The position numbers were made by a program, and so were the translations under genes. From NCBI GenBank assembly GCA_963921825.1, contig OY997589.1, forward strand, positions 83,994,523 through 84,058,522: a stretch of DNA of 64,000 bases, read 5' to 3'. Numbering within the stretch: position 1 is the first letter of the stretch; every line of letters starts with the position of its first letter. The notes beneath the pieces were generated by a model that searched no databases, was not told the DNA's origin, and saw only the letters and a list, made by a program, of their open reading frames with translations. Positions 12,928 through 24,054 of the stretch are shown piece after piece. Source of the stretch: Erodium maritimum. Its lineage: Eukaryota > Streptophyta > Magnoliopsida > Geraniales > Geraniaceae.

Positions 12928-13540
12928 GGTAATTGTATCTTACGAATTTTGTGGTGAACGATACACGTTTTTTTTTAATTTTTTTTTGAGTAACTATAAA
13001 CTTTATTTAAATGTCGGCAATTATGATGCAGTGAAGAGCCTCCGGGATATGTCCCCCTTGCCAATTTCAGGCAAGGGAAGAACAAGCCGTCCTGACAAGC
13101 CAATGAGCTGCTTTGTTCGTTGTCCATTTTACAAAATCGAGTTGCACGCACTCGAGTCTAGCTAATAGGGAAATACAATCAGTGACGACTATCCCTAAAG
13201 GAGAAGACGACGTCCCTCCTTTCTTGATCATATCCACTATGACTTTACAATCATTTGTGACGCTGATCCGTTGTCCTGGCCTTTGTAGCAGCCATACACG
13301 TTTTATAAATACTATCAGTAAATTGTTTTTTTTTCTGCAAAAAGACATCCTCAATTTTTTTCTGTTTGTAAATCCCGTTATTGTTAATTCAAATCAATCA
13401 CGTGACTTCATTTTTTGGGGGAATGAAAATTTTTATCATTCCATTATCCGTGTTTTGCACTTCATAACCCTCATGTATATATTATTGTGAATTATAACCT
13501 TATGATATATGTTTTAAAAAAATTAACCTCGTTTATAGAT
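12928..13540. mobile_element. Mutator-type MITE, interrupted by a LINE
   Basis: Copy of the family seen at 463-846. The parts outside the LINE (about 12,928-12,971 and 13,305-13,540) follow the same order: a 'gaggtaattg' end, the 'actatcagtaaattg-tttttttctgcaaaaagacatcctcaa' stretch, a CACGTGAC stretch and 'aaccctcatgtatat'. Outer ends are decayed, so the boundaries are approximate. Confidence 0.45.
12972..13293 (-). pseudogene. 5'-truncated LINE: RNase H end plus 3'UTR
   Basis: A 322-bp LINE remnant flanked by the 11-bp duplication ATACACGTTTT (12961-12971 and 13294-13304), with a poly(A) tail seen as the T-run at 12,966-12,987. The minus strand, from about 13,293 to the stop at 13,067, encodes the end of the RNase H-like domain that closes plant LINE ORF2 proteins: an acidic-lead 'NDCKVIVDMI', 'SPLGIVVTDC' and 'TNKAAHWLVR'. 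This matches the usual S-D-C-K-x-V-V-D ... A-N-x-x-A-H pattern, with the first Asp changed. Only the last about 75 residues of ORF2 were copied, which is typical 5' truncation. Confidence 0.75.
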
Positions 13541-13619
13541 TTTTAGACATAAAATAATAATAATTAATTATTTTGAATAAACTTGATTCAATGATTATCT
13601 AATGTCTCGAGTTGTTTTG

Positions 13620-14903
13620 AGCCCAAACTTAATTATGGCCATCTTTCCTCATTCCGGCAATTCCTTCACCATGGGTATCTGGTTTCTCGCAGTGCCCACC
13701 GCTGTTTGGATCGATTTAGCAAAGAAAAGAGAAGAAAATTCTCCTTTTCTAAACCCCATCTCATCATTTTTCAACAAAGTTCCATTCACAGACCCCATAT
13801 CTCTCTCCAATCCTGTGGGTTTGTGCTTGAAACTTCGATTTCTCGTACCAAAGGTCAAGTTTTTGAGGTACCCACATGCTTTTTTCTCCATTTTTGATGT
13901 TTTTATTGCCTGGGTTTTGATTATAATCAACAATCTGAATTGGGTTGGGGAGATTTCGAGTGAAATAGTATTGGGTCTCATCACAAATCTCAAATGTTTA
14001 ATTATGTATCAAATGTATCTCTTTGAACCCTGCATTGTTGTGATTTGTTTGGGTTTTCATAGTTTTTGATGCTGAATTGTGGAACTTTACAGTGCAATAG
14101 TATTGGGTCTCATCAGAAATCACAAATGTTCAATCATGTACCAAAATGTATCTCTTTCAACCCCCACTTTGTTATGATTTGCTTGGGTCTTCGTAGTTTT
14201 TTGGGTTAATTGCTAAAAACAATGGAGTGTTGTCCACGCTTTTAAACTACATTATCTTTTTACCACAATCGTTTACTTACAAAATTTGGAATATTCTGTC
14301 AAAGTTAGGGACACGGACAATACATAAATGTAGTTTTTTGCATGTGGACGATACGTTCTGTAGTTTAAATCGTGGACAACATAATGTATTTTTATCAATT
14401 AACCCTAGTTTTTTATGCTGAAATGTGGAGTTTTACAATGAGGCTATTGTTGGGTCTAACATCCGATTTTGCTATTCGTATGTATTTCTTTGTTTGGGTT
14501 TCCTTAGGGTTATGACTCTTGATTGCTTGTGTATTGAATTGCTGAACTTGTGAGTGTAAAACTGTTGGGTACTTGGATTTTTGTATTGGTAATCTGCTAA
14601 TATGAACAAAATATTGTTCTTCGAGTGCCTGGTTTACAGGCATCGTTGAGGTTATATTGGCTCTTGTTGTGTCTCCATCATCACTATTGTTTATCATTAT
14701 GAGTGCTTGAGGTTAGATTGTATTGTTTGCACCGTTGCTTTGTTTGATGATCATTCACATTTCTGCAAGGATATTGATTTTCATGAAACGAATAAACGAG
14801 TTTTTAAGTACATTTAGCTTCTTTTTCACAGGGTTTGATCGGTTTAGGCACTCATAGCTAAATATTCGTTTACTTCTCAAGCACAAATCTTCTAGTTTCC
14901 AAA
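13620..14903 (+). other. 5' leader of SNAP33 with a probable leader intron
   Basis: No protein gene is supported here. The likely 5'UTR exon lies around 13,650-13,851. A probable donor follows 'cgtaccaaag' and a probable acceptor is 'tttttcacag' at about 14,822-14,831, giving a leader intron of about 1 kb. The intron contains a degenerate direct repeat ('atagtattgggtctcatca...' at about 13,966 and 14,097) and a 203-bp inverted-end element. Transcript ends are inferred, not seen. Confidence 0.4.
14203..14405. repeat. 203-bp MITE with about 46-bp inverted ends
   Basis: The left end begins gggttaattgctaaaaaca and continues to gttgtccacgcttttaaactac. The right end, read on the minus strand, begins gggttaattgataaaaata and continues to gttgtccacgatttaaactac. 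The inverted ends cover almost half the element. It lies in the probable SNAP33 leader intron and is non-coding. Confidence 0.6.
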
Positions 14904-17900
14904 ATGTTCGGGTTCATGAGGAAGAAGGAAGAGCCAGAAGCTACTCATCATAACCCTCCTGCTGAAGAGAAGCAACCACCAAACCCGGCAAGGAGAACCA
15001 CTTCTGAGCCTCCTGTGACTACTGCTGCCAAACCAAAACCGGCTTCCAAAGGCCTTGATGATGATGATGATTGGGGAAAACCTCCCCCAAAAAGACCGAC
15101 CAAGAAAGACAAAGAAAAGTTCAAGAACGACTTCAGTGACTCGGGCGGGCTTGAGAACCAGAGTGTGCAAGACCTGGAGAATTATGCTGTTTACAAGGCC
15201 GAGGAGACTACAGATACTGTCAACAACTGCAAGAAGATTGCTGAGGATATCAGAGGGGATGCTGCAAAGACTCTTGATATGCTGCATGAGCAGGGTGAGC
15301 AGATCCACAGGACTCAGGAAACGACTGTTGAGATCGATAAGGATTTGAGCAAGGTAATTTAAGAACTCGATATAATTTAGGGATAATTAGAAAAAAATAC
15401 CATGAGGTATTCGTTTTTTGCAACTTGTAGCCCTCTTCAGATTGCAAAAAAAAAGGTACCCAGAACTTGTCTTTTCATTGCAATCTGTATAAAAATGACT
15501 TTTTCTCCTTACAATTCAGATTTTAAAAAACAAAAAATCCAAAGTTTCATATCCCTTAAATTGTCAGTTTGTTTAAAAAAAAATACAAAGTGCAACAAAA
15601 AGACAAGTTCATGGTGCTTTTTTGCAGTCATCAAAGAAGAGGGCTACAAATTCCAAAAAGTGAATACCTCAGGGTACTTTTTTGTGATTATCCCTATAGT
15701 TTAAAGTTTCCATAGCAGGAAAAGTAATTGCTAAGATTAAGAACCGATTGAGAGTTTAGATGTTCTTGTCCTTAAAACTACCTTAATGAATCGCCATGAA
15801 TGTAAAACTACCCTATGAAAAAAAAGTACCCAGAACTTGTCTTTTCATTGCGATCTGTATAAAAATGACTTTTTCTCCTTACAATTCAGATTTTAAAAAA
15901 CAAAAAATCCAAAGTTTCATATCTCTTAATTTGTACAAAGAGTAAGAAATTCAAGGGATATGAAAATTTGGATTTTTTACATTTATATTTCCAAGGGTAA
16001 AATTGTCAGTTTGTTTAAAAAAAATACAAAGTGCAACAAAAAGACAAGTTCATGGTGTTTTTTTGCAGTCATCAAAGAAGAGGGCTACAAATTCCAAAAA
16101 GTGAATACCTCAGGGTACTTTTTTGTGATTATCCCTATAGTTTAAAGTCTCCATAGCAGGAAAAGTAATTGCTAAGATTAAGAACCGATTGAGAGTTTAG
16201 ATGTTCTTGTCCTTAAAACTACCTTAATGAATCGCCATGAATGTAAAACTACCCTATGAAAAAAAAAATATGAACTTTAAACTACCATCTGTCTGAAACG
16301 CTGTATACTTATGTAAAATTTAGTTAAAATAGACGGAAATGTAAGAATAGTCTGTTAAAATGGCTGGATATTTTTATTTTTTTCAAAACGAAAAAATCAC
16401 CCTGGAAATGAAAAATAAATATTTATTTTAATCATTCATCATCATTTTAATTACTTATGACAGAATTGTTATTTTTCAAGAGGTAAAGGGATAAATAGTC
16501 ATCTTGTTTAAAAACTAACAGAATCCAACTGTGTACAATGTTGCAAACAAAAGGTAGTTTATAGTTCATATCTTTTTCAAAGGGTAGTTTTCAGTTCGTG
16601 GACAAAGGCAAAGTCGATACGAAAGTCATTGCTTAGATGTTCTTCAACCAACTGAAGGTAATTGCTTAGAATTTGACTTATTCTTCCTCGGCTTCCACAT
16701 TGTTTCTACGATATCTTTATCGATACTTCAAGAACTCGTTCTGTAAAGATGATCTTAGCAATCAGAAACTTAGAAATGTATACGTTTTGGACTTGTATTT
16801 TGTTTGCTGCTATCAGGGTGAGAAGCTTCTGGGAAATCTTGGTGGCATGTTCTCTGCGCCTTGGAAGCCGAAGAAGACGAAGAAAATCAAAGGGCCTCAG
16901 GATCATAAAGGTTCATTCTCTTTATAAAATAATTATAGGGCCTATTTATAACTAATACGATATCAAATAACGAATCTTTGTTTTGAGTTTATTATCTTGG
17001 CTTCATTAGATAAAGCGTCCAAGAAGGCTAGCAAAGAGCAGAAGAAGAAGTTGTTTGAGAAAGATAAAGGGAAGCATGCACATTCAGCTCCTGCAACACC
17101 GGCTAATGAGCCGGTAAATGCCAATTATGCCCAAATCGAGGTCTGTGCTCTTTGTTTGTGATTTGGAGTATGAATATGTAAGAGGATTATGTTGGATGAT
17201 TTGCACTGTTTTCTTCCATGCCAGGCTGAGAAGCAAAAGCAAGATGACGGTCTTTCAGATCTCAGTGACATCTTGGGTGATCTCAAGGGGATGGCTGTTG
17301 ACATGGGCGGGGAACTCGATAAGTCAGTTTTTCGATCCTTTTTTTATGAGCAACGAGTTTCGAGATTTCCATTGAAAATAGTTTATTGGGTTGATTGCAG
17401 AAAGCTATTGCTATTATGCGTCTTTTGTACATAACTGTCCTCAACTTTACACTTTTACATCCAGTTACCTAAACTTTCAAAAACAGATATGTACGGCTAT
17501 TTTTCGTCAAATATGATGAAAATGCCCTTGTGACCATAATCTAAAAAAATAGCATTTTTTATTCTTCATTTTTTAATAGTTTTATCTTGTAAGGAGTCTT
17601 TTTACATCTACTAAACTGTTTTTGATTGTTATTAAGTCTGTTTTGAGATTTGGAACAAGGGCTTTTCGTCATTTTCTTACGAAAAAGAGCTGTGTAATTT
17701 CTTTGAAAGTTTACGTAGCTGGATATAAAAGTTTAATATTGAGAATAATTATGTACAAAAGACGTATATAACCCTAGTTTCTTTCTTGAAGTTGAGCTTT
17801 TTGTATCAGATTCTTTGTCAGTTTCCATTTTCACAGCATGTATTCGTTCTGATTAAGAACCTGAAAATGCAGGCAAAACAAGGCTCTCGATACTCTAGGA

Positions 17901-17972
17901 GAAGATGTCGATGAGCTCAACTCTCGAGTGAAAGGTGCCAATCAACGTGCACGCAAGCTGATTGCAAAGTGA
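14904..17972 (+). CDS. SNAP33: SNAP25-type t-SNARE, SNAP33-like
   Basis: Qb+Qc SNARE that pairs with plasma-membrane or cell-plate syntaxins (KNOLLE, SYP121) and VAMPs to fuse vesicles during cytokinesis and defence secretion. Five exons, 14904-15353, 16817-16910, 17010-17140, 17225-17322 and 17873-17972, join in one frame to 290 residues, near the usual 300 of the family. The acidic, proline-rich N-terminus starts MFGFMRKK. The Qb SNARE stretch runs from about residue 80 (FSDSGGLENQSVQDLE, YAVYKAEET) into exon 2 (GEKLLGNLGGMF). The Qc SNARE stretch is in the last 65 residues (KQDDGLSDLSDILGDLKGMA, QNKALDTLGEDVDELNSRV). As in plant homologues there is no cysteine-rich palmitoylation linker. 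Exon joins follow GT-AG with conserved phase. The paralogue (SNAP29, SNAP30 or SNAP33) is inferred. Confidence 0.92.
15377..16264. repeat. Partly duplicated Mutator-type MITE in SNAP33 intron 1
   Basis: A MITE-like unit starting agggataattagaaaaaaatacc at about 15,372 and ending in ttttttgtgattatccct at 15,700 is followed by a second copy of most of its body plus 3' flank. About 15,450-15,822 and 15,823-16,264 are near-identical tandem copies, differing by a segment of about 70 bases that carries 'ttcaagggatatgaaaattt' (present in copy 2 only). Both copies end in 'aaaactaccctatgaaaaaa'. The short frames within are not genes. Confidence 0.6.
16243..16601. repeat. Inverted-end MITE in SNAP33 intron 1
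   Basis: The left end contains aactaccctatgaaaa and tatgaactttaaactacc. The right end, read on the minus strand, has aactaccctttgaaaa and tatgaactataaactacc. About 45-bp inverted ends enclose about 360 bp of AT-rich non-coding DNA. No clean target duplication was resolved. Confidence 0.5.
17419..17764. repeat. Inverted-end MITE in SNAP33 intron 4
   Basis: The left end reads cgtcttttgtacataactgt, and the right end reversed reads cgtcttttgtacataattat. Similarity continues over about 80 bases on each side (cacttttacatccagttac / cttttatatccagctac). The 346-bp element lies wholly within the intron and does not touch the splice sites of exons 4 and 5. Confidence 0.6.
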
Positions 17973-18441
17973 TAACATAACGAAGCTCTTGCTCACAAGC
18001 TGAAACGTACATAATGATGCCTTGGACACGAGAATCAAACCTATATTGATCAGCTGTGTATACTATTTTTCTTGTATTTTTTTTTGTTCTCTTCAATTTT
18101 GAACGTAATATTGTCATTGTTTCATATGCTGAAATGAAACAAGATTATTATCTGCAGAACTGGGTATATCTGTCTCCCGTTAAAATGGTTTCCTGTTACT
18201 GAACACAGAGAGACAAGGCAAAAATCGCTAGTTGTATATATAACCATAGGTGTCATTACAGGAAGATGATCTCAGTTTCCATGGTCAAATGATATATCAT
18301 TATTCATGAAGTTCTACAAATTTACAAATGATTTCGGACATCATAGTACCTGAAACTACGTGTTCGCCATTCCATCCCAGCCTCCAAGCTTGCTCCAGGC
18401 TGAAGAGAAGAAGCATTTCAATCTTTCAGATTACAGCAACT
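17973..18441. other. Shared 3' region of two convergent genes
   Basis: About 470 bases holding the 3'UTRs of SNAP33 (+) and the PAP2-like gene (-), which end facing each other. No other feature was seen. Confidence 0.4.
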
Positions 18442-20997
18442 TCAGATATCCTCAGTTTTCACAGGAGTCCAGTTTCTGGCTGAGACAGCTTCTTTCCTGG
18501 AACGAGATATGAACCCAATAACATAACCAATAAAAGCTCCTAGCACCCAGAGGCTAGCTCCCATAGCATACCATCGAAACACCGATTCCTGCACCTCAGC
18601 CCCGGCTTTGGTGTCACCATCAGCGCTACTGTGAACTTGCCCAGATGCCAGAAACTGCTCCTCAGCTCTGACTATGGAGTTACCATCACCACTGAGGACT
18701 TGCCCGGATGGCAGAAACTCGACCACATCATGAATCTTACCATCATGGTTTCCAACATAAGAAAATGTAAGCTTCTCCTTTGTAGCTACCAACCTGGTAT
18801 AACCAAACTCACCTCCTCGGTACAAAGACCTGACTGGTTGTGGATAGACCGGATCAGTAGGATGGTTCACTCTGGGCTCCCATATCGGTTGCCAGTCTTG
18901 TCCTGCCATTCCTATCACAATATGGACCGGTAATGTATCACTTCCACAGGTGTAGTTCTCAATCGGGCAAAACCTCTCATACCTATGGACATGACCCCAT
19001 AATGCAAGAGTAACATTGTTCTTCACCAGCAGAGGCTCAAGGTGCTCAACCATTCTGTTCCTCAGAGGGGCATCTTTGTATTCATTGCTCGTAGTGTACA
19101 TTGGCCTGTGGCCTTGGACTACAACAAAAGGAGTCTTCACCCGGTTCACAGACTCCAAGTCCTGCTTCAGGAACTCATACTGGCTGCTCCCACGAAGGAA
19201 ATTTGTCTCAGTTGATATATACACAAAATGCACTGAACCCATATCGAATGAGTAGAAAAGATTCTTAGTAGCTGGTGCACGAGTTCCAGTAAGAACTGAA
19301 GAGTTCCCGGGCATGTTGAACTTGACGCTGTAGGGTACCCCGCATTCACCGCCTCCATCAGTTCCATAACTGGCCTTAGACCACTCAGGCCTCCATGGCT
19401 GTGAAGGCCAATTGTACTCATGATTCCCAATGCAGACATGGTATGGAACCTTAGAGGCAACTGGTTCGATCAGCGTGAAGAAATGATCCCACAACCATCC
19501 ATACCCTCTTGCATAGCTGATATCTCCAATATGTGATATGAAAGATGGCTTGTCCCCAAGAGCTTGAATGTCACGGAGGATCCATTTCATGGTTGAAATG
19601 CTCTCGTCCTGAGTTCGGTAAAAGGTTGAATACGGCGTTGCAGTTCCCATATCTCCAAAGAGGAAAGCTAATGTTTCGTCCGAGTCTTCATCTTTTGACA
19701 CAAAGCTATGGATGGCGCTCCATCCTTTGGAGTCACTTCCAACCTGTTACACAGAACAGTTTGAATCTCACGAGCTTAGGATCATTTGGATCAAAGTTCA
19801 TGTTTTTATCGAATCATTTCAGCTAAATATGCAGATACAATCAGAACAAAGCCAATACAAAATCTTCAATCTTCTTCGAGAATCAAAACAAATTGATAAT
19901 TTTCAGTTCCTAATGTTCTTCATCACAATCCTAAGTGATATTCTAATGAACAATTCAGATAATCAAATCTCATAAACCAATAAACTGAATCAAACCCAGA
20001 CACCATACTGTAAATTGAATCAATTCATATGATTGGAGCTCATAAAGCAATTAAATTGAATCAAACCCAGAAACAATGCTGTAAATTGGATAAACTCAGA
20101 TGATTGAAGCTCATAAATCATTCAACTGAATCAAACCCAGAAAACATAGTGTAAATTGAATCAATTCAGATGATTGAAGCTCATAAAGCTATTGATTGAA
20201 TCAAACCCAGAAATCATACTGTAAATTGAATCAAACCCAGAAACTAAACAGCTCATAATCATGAAACCATACTGTAAATCGAAGAGACTCGAATTGAAAT
20301 TACAAATCACCTGATAAAAGTATCTGACTCCATTCTTCAAATTAGTCATCACAGCATCATGAATCCACCCAGGATCTCTCCACCCAACAGTCTCGTTCGC
20401 CGGCGCGTCGCACATATCCTCTCTCGCGTACGTAACAGCACGCGCCGCCGCGACCCGACCCAGATCCTTCTCCCCCTTCCCGTACCTAACGAACCTCTCC
20501 TCACCGTCCTCCGCCACGAACATCACCCGCATCTCGTGCCCTCTGTCCGTGAGAGCCAAGTGGATCTGCTCCGGCCCGCGACCAGAGACGAATCGGAGCT
20601 CGCCGGAGGATCCGAGCAGGTGGTTGGTCCCGGGCAAGGGGTTGTGGTCGTGGTCGAGATTGTTGGGGTCGATCTCGGAGTCGGACCATCGGAAGATCCG
20701 GAAGGAGTAAGGGGCGCGGAGGTTGGGTAAGGGGAGGGCGACGGAGCCGGCGCCGGATTCGAATCCGGCGGAGGAGTTGAGGAAGACGTAGCCGAGGAAG
20801 TGATCGTTGGGGGAGTCCGGGGGAGAGTAGATGCCGAGCCAGTCGAGCGGGTTCGGGTCGGGTACGCCGGACCATCTGATGGTGACCGGGTCGCCGGATT
20901 TGTTGAGGGTGTTTGGGGTGACGGAGATGGTGAATTGGGTTGATGGGTCGATGAAGAAACAGAGGAGGAGGAAGAAGAGGAGAGTGATGGTGTTCAT
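18442..20997 (-). CDS. PAP2: Purple acid phosphatase, PAP2-like, tail-anchored
   Basis: Dinuclear-metal phosphoesterase of the high-molecular-weight plant PAP class. Arabidopsis PAP2 is anchored by its C-terminal helix in the outer membranes of chloroplasts and mitochondria and affects carbon metabolism and ATP. Two exons, 20997-20311 and 19743-18442, join in frame to 662 residues (Arabidopsis PAP2 has 656). I start at the ATG at 20997; the open frame further upstream begins without an ATG. Residues 1-20 are a hydrophobic leader ([13 protein letters not shown]). A fibronectin-like N-terminal domain follows ([18 protein letters not shown]). The metallophosphatase motifs are GDMG (about residue 259), [20 protein letters not shown] and GHVHRYERF, with all ligand positions present. 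The last 40 residues hold a membrane helix followed by SRSRKEAVS, the PAP2 tail-anchor pattern. Databases label some relatives 'inactive'; the ligands here look intact. Confidence 0.9.
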
Positions 20998-20999
20998 GG

Positions 21000-22391
21000 C
21001 GATGGATTGGTGGATTGACTGGTTGGTCAACAAGATGAGGAAGATGTCAGTTTTCAGTTGTCTTTGAAGGCACTAAAGGAACAAAAGTATATCCTTTTGG
21101 TTTTTTGATAACATTTTTTTTTGTCCTAGCAATGATAATTTTCTTTATATAGTTTTCAAATATATATGAAGTTGACCCATATTTAGATAGTATTTTTGTT
21201 ATATACTTACTAACAATAATAATAAAAAAATACAGATCTGATCAATCCCCGACTAGTTTCTTCTAACGCTTAGGATCCTTAGTTGTCCGACTAAAGCTTA
21301 TTGTCTTTTACAACCTTGTCTATGGTGGAGTCTTCGCTTATCGGCTTTCGCCTATGCTATCAAAGATTAGTTTTTGACTCTTCGTTCAAATCTTGGTTTT
21401 CGCTTATTGTTGGTCGTTATTCTACGCTACTGGTAATCCACATTAACGATGTTGTCCCCTTTATTGAGTTGAGCCCTCGAAAACGGAGCTTATTATGACG
21501 TTAGAGGCTTATCTACGCTTTGGCTTTCCCTAATAAGAATACCATCTAACCTTATCTATTATTAACACTAGAACCCTTTACTATGTATCAAATTTTAATT
21601 AAAAAATATTTATACATCTAATTTTTTTACAAATAGATATAAAAAATTTAAAAATAATTTGTATGTAATTTCATGTCACAAAAATGTAATTTGCAAGTTA
21701 ATTATAATTAATAATTATTTTTAACTAATTAATTTGATGTATAATCACAACACAAATCATAATCAATTAGATAGATACAAATTTAAGTAATTTACAGAAT
21801 TAGCAAACAAATTAGGCTGGAGTAACAACCTCAATGATCCACTTGACATCATATGTACAAGGATACACTGTAATTTATGTGAATCTCGACCATCAAGTTG
21901 AAACGTAAAACGCTTAATTAAAGATGATAAAATTATAAATCCGATAAAAACTTCATGTCTTGATACGACCAGACGAATTTGAACAAGAATTTTTTTTCTA
22001 AATCGAGACATATTCAAGATACTCGATCGATGTTGAGTTGGAATATTTAAAACAATTTTATTTCAAAACCCAAGTAACATTGCCACCTTACACCCTCCCC
22101 AAAAGTCCAAATCCAATAAAAACACATTGACTTTCCCAGTTACCTTCCTGTCTATAAAACAAGCAGCAGTAAAGTAAACCTTAATTTCCCCAACCAAAAA
22201 AAGTACAAAAAAGACCATAATACCCCTGAAACACCAGGTCCTTTTCTCTGCCACAGCCTCAAATTCTCCACCAACACAAACACAATACAGTTATCAGAAT
22301 GGCTCATTTATAGAACCCTTTCACTCTTCTCTCTCTCTCACTGCAACAACATACTCTGTTTCTTCTTCATCTTCTTCTTCTTCTCTCAGTC
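21000..22391. other. Divergent intergenic region between PAP2-like and CLE genes
   Basis: About 1.4 kb holding the PAP2 promoter (-) and the CLE promoter and leader (+). A TATA-like box, tctataaaac, is at 22151-22160, 240 bases before the CLE start. A CT-rich leader (ctctctctc, cttcttcttcttctt) runs from about 22,320 to the start codon. The segment at about 21,235-21,500 is higher in GC than its surroundings and may be an old retroelement fragment, but I cannot identify it. Confidence 0.4.
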
Positions 22392-22682
22392 ATGAAGAGC
22401 TCTCATTCTCGAATCCTCCTCTCGGTGATCGGACTTCTCTGTTTCTTGGTCGCCGTCTCAGCTACGCGAACCTGCGACCCTACCCAGTTCCCGGAAACCT
22501 CCGCCTCGTCGAGGCACCGCCTCCTCTGCCACCGTTACTGCGACTCTGTTCTTTCTCGTCAGGATGCTCTGCCTCTCTCCGTCCGGCCACGTAAACCGAC
22601 CCTCCGCCGTCACCGGCCCCTGACCACGCCGCCGGTGGAGAAGCGGATCGTCCCCTCCGGCCCGAACCCGCTTCACAATTGA
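22392..22682 (+). CDS. CLE peptide hormone precursor (A-type, RIVPSGPNPLHN)
   Basis: Secreted prepropeptide of the CLAVATA3/ESR-related family. The processed 12-residue peptide signals through CLV1/BAM-type leucine-rich-repeat receptor kinases. Single exon, 96 residues. Residues 1-24 are a signal peptide (basic start MKSSHSR, hydrophobic core ILLSVIGLLCFLVAVSA, cleavage likely after VSA). A variable, Arg-rich middle follows, with four cysteines early on. The last 12 residues are RIVPSGPNPLHN, preceded by VEK. The motif has the hydroxylatable Pro4 and Pro7 and the arabinosylation context of Pro7, and ends exactly at the stop codon. It is closest to Arabidopsis CLE9/CLE10 (RLVPSGPNPLHN), differing by Leu2 to Ile. 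The gene is intronless, like most CLE genes. Exact orthology among CLE8-CLE13 types is not decided. Confidence 0.92.
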   Translation: MKSSHSRILLSVIGLLCFLVAVSATRTCDPTQFPETSASSRHRLLCHRYCDSVLSRQDALPLSVRPRKPTLRRHRPLTTPPVEKRIVPSGPNPLHN

Positions 22683-22930
22683 AGGTCGCCGGAGATTGAT
22701 CACCGGAGAGTCTCTGTTCTTTTTGTAATGTTCTTGACGTTTCTTGCTCTGTTTTGTGTTATTTGGATTGAAGGGCAAATCGGTCATTTCGTGTTCTGAT
22801 AATATCGTTATGTACATGATGATCTCTACGAAGAAGAAAGATGGTGCTTCGGTTTCGTGTTCCTCTGCTTTCGTTTTAATGCAATTTCATTTTGAGCCTT
22901 CTCTATGATCATCATTCATCACCATGGGAT

Positions 22931-23230
22931 TTGTTTGATTATTTAATCAATGATTAAGATCATATGTTCAGTTTAATCAATGATCTGGAGTTTTTTTTTA
23001 TCAAATTGTTATAATATATGATTTTTTGGTACTAATTTAATCAAAGATTAAGGCCTAATTTGGTAGTTTTGAGGTATTAATTTGTTTGATTATGTAATCA
23101 ATGATTAAGATCATATGTTCAGTTTAATCTATGATCTCGAGTTTTTATCAAATTGTTATAATATATGATTTTTTGGTACTAATTTAATCAAAGATTAAGG
23201 CCTAATTTGGTAGTTTTGAGGTATTAATTT
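22931..23230. repeat. Tandem duplication, two copies of about 150 bp
   Basis: 22,931-23,081 and 23,082-23,230 are nearly identical (ttgtttgattat[t/g]taatcaatg... to ...gttttgaggtattaat). AT-rich, non-coding, about 250 bases past the CLE stop codon. Confidence 0.7.
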
Positions 23231-24054
23231 TTTTAATTACAATTTTTAGAATTTTTTATGATTAAAAAAATAACTTATCTTTTTGTTTCAAAATGACAAT
23301 TTACCCTTTACAATTCAGATTTTTAAAATAATAAATAAATAACAAAAATCAAAATTGTCATATTTCTTAATTTGAATTTTACGATTTTTCATATATATTT
23401 TTAAATCAACTAAAAGTGTGATTTTGAGATAGATTTATCCAAATTACAAGGAGAAAATAGGCCTCTCGACCTTTTCTTGCAATTATCAAAAAAGAAAATA
23501 TTTATTGTATTTTTGGTGTGTATTTTACCACACTGTTAGAGTTTGTACATTAGTGCGGACTTTGTTTCATTGTCGGATTCTGTACGTACACTTTCATAAT
23601 ATGTATGTGTATCTTTCGTTGATTATAAAATTTAGCATTTACTTCAAAATAAAAAATAGCTGATAGAGGTTGAGGGATGATATAACAATTTAAAAGTTGT
23701 AGTTACATTGTTCAAAGAAAGTAAGTAATTACTTTCTTAGAAAGGGTAGTTATTTGATTACTTGGTAATCACCATTTTGATTCAATTAGTTCAATCTCCA
23801 ACACATAAAGTTTTGAATTTTGCATTGTCTTATCCCTCACTCAGTCACTCTTATAACATCTTTAATATATACACACATAACTAAAAATGATACAAAACCA
23901 AAATAACTGACAAAACCAGAAACTGAAATCTATTTCAGATCCATTTATATCTGCTAATTCACGGATGATATTGATATACAGTACACACATACATACATAA
24001 TTTACAGTCTCTCAAGCTTACACTTACATAAATCAAACACTCAGATTCATCCAA
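23231..24054. other. Intergenic region before the LRR gene
   Basis: About 820 bases with no supported gene. The promoter and leader of the LRR gene must lie at its right end; no clear TATA box was picked. Confidence 0.4.

Noticed and set aside
20359-20875. Frames on both strands over PAP2 exon 1
   Set aside because: GC-rich coding exon opens extra frames; only the minus frame carries the PAP motifs and a valid splice join.
20998-21033. Upstream extension of the PAP2 frame by 12 codons
   Set aside because: The extension starts at TTG, not ATG. The ATG at 20997 gives a proper hydrophobic leader and matches the family N-terminus.
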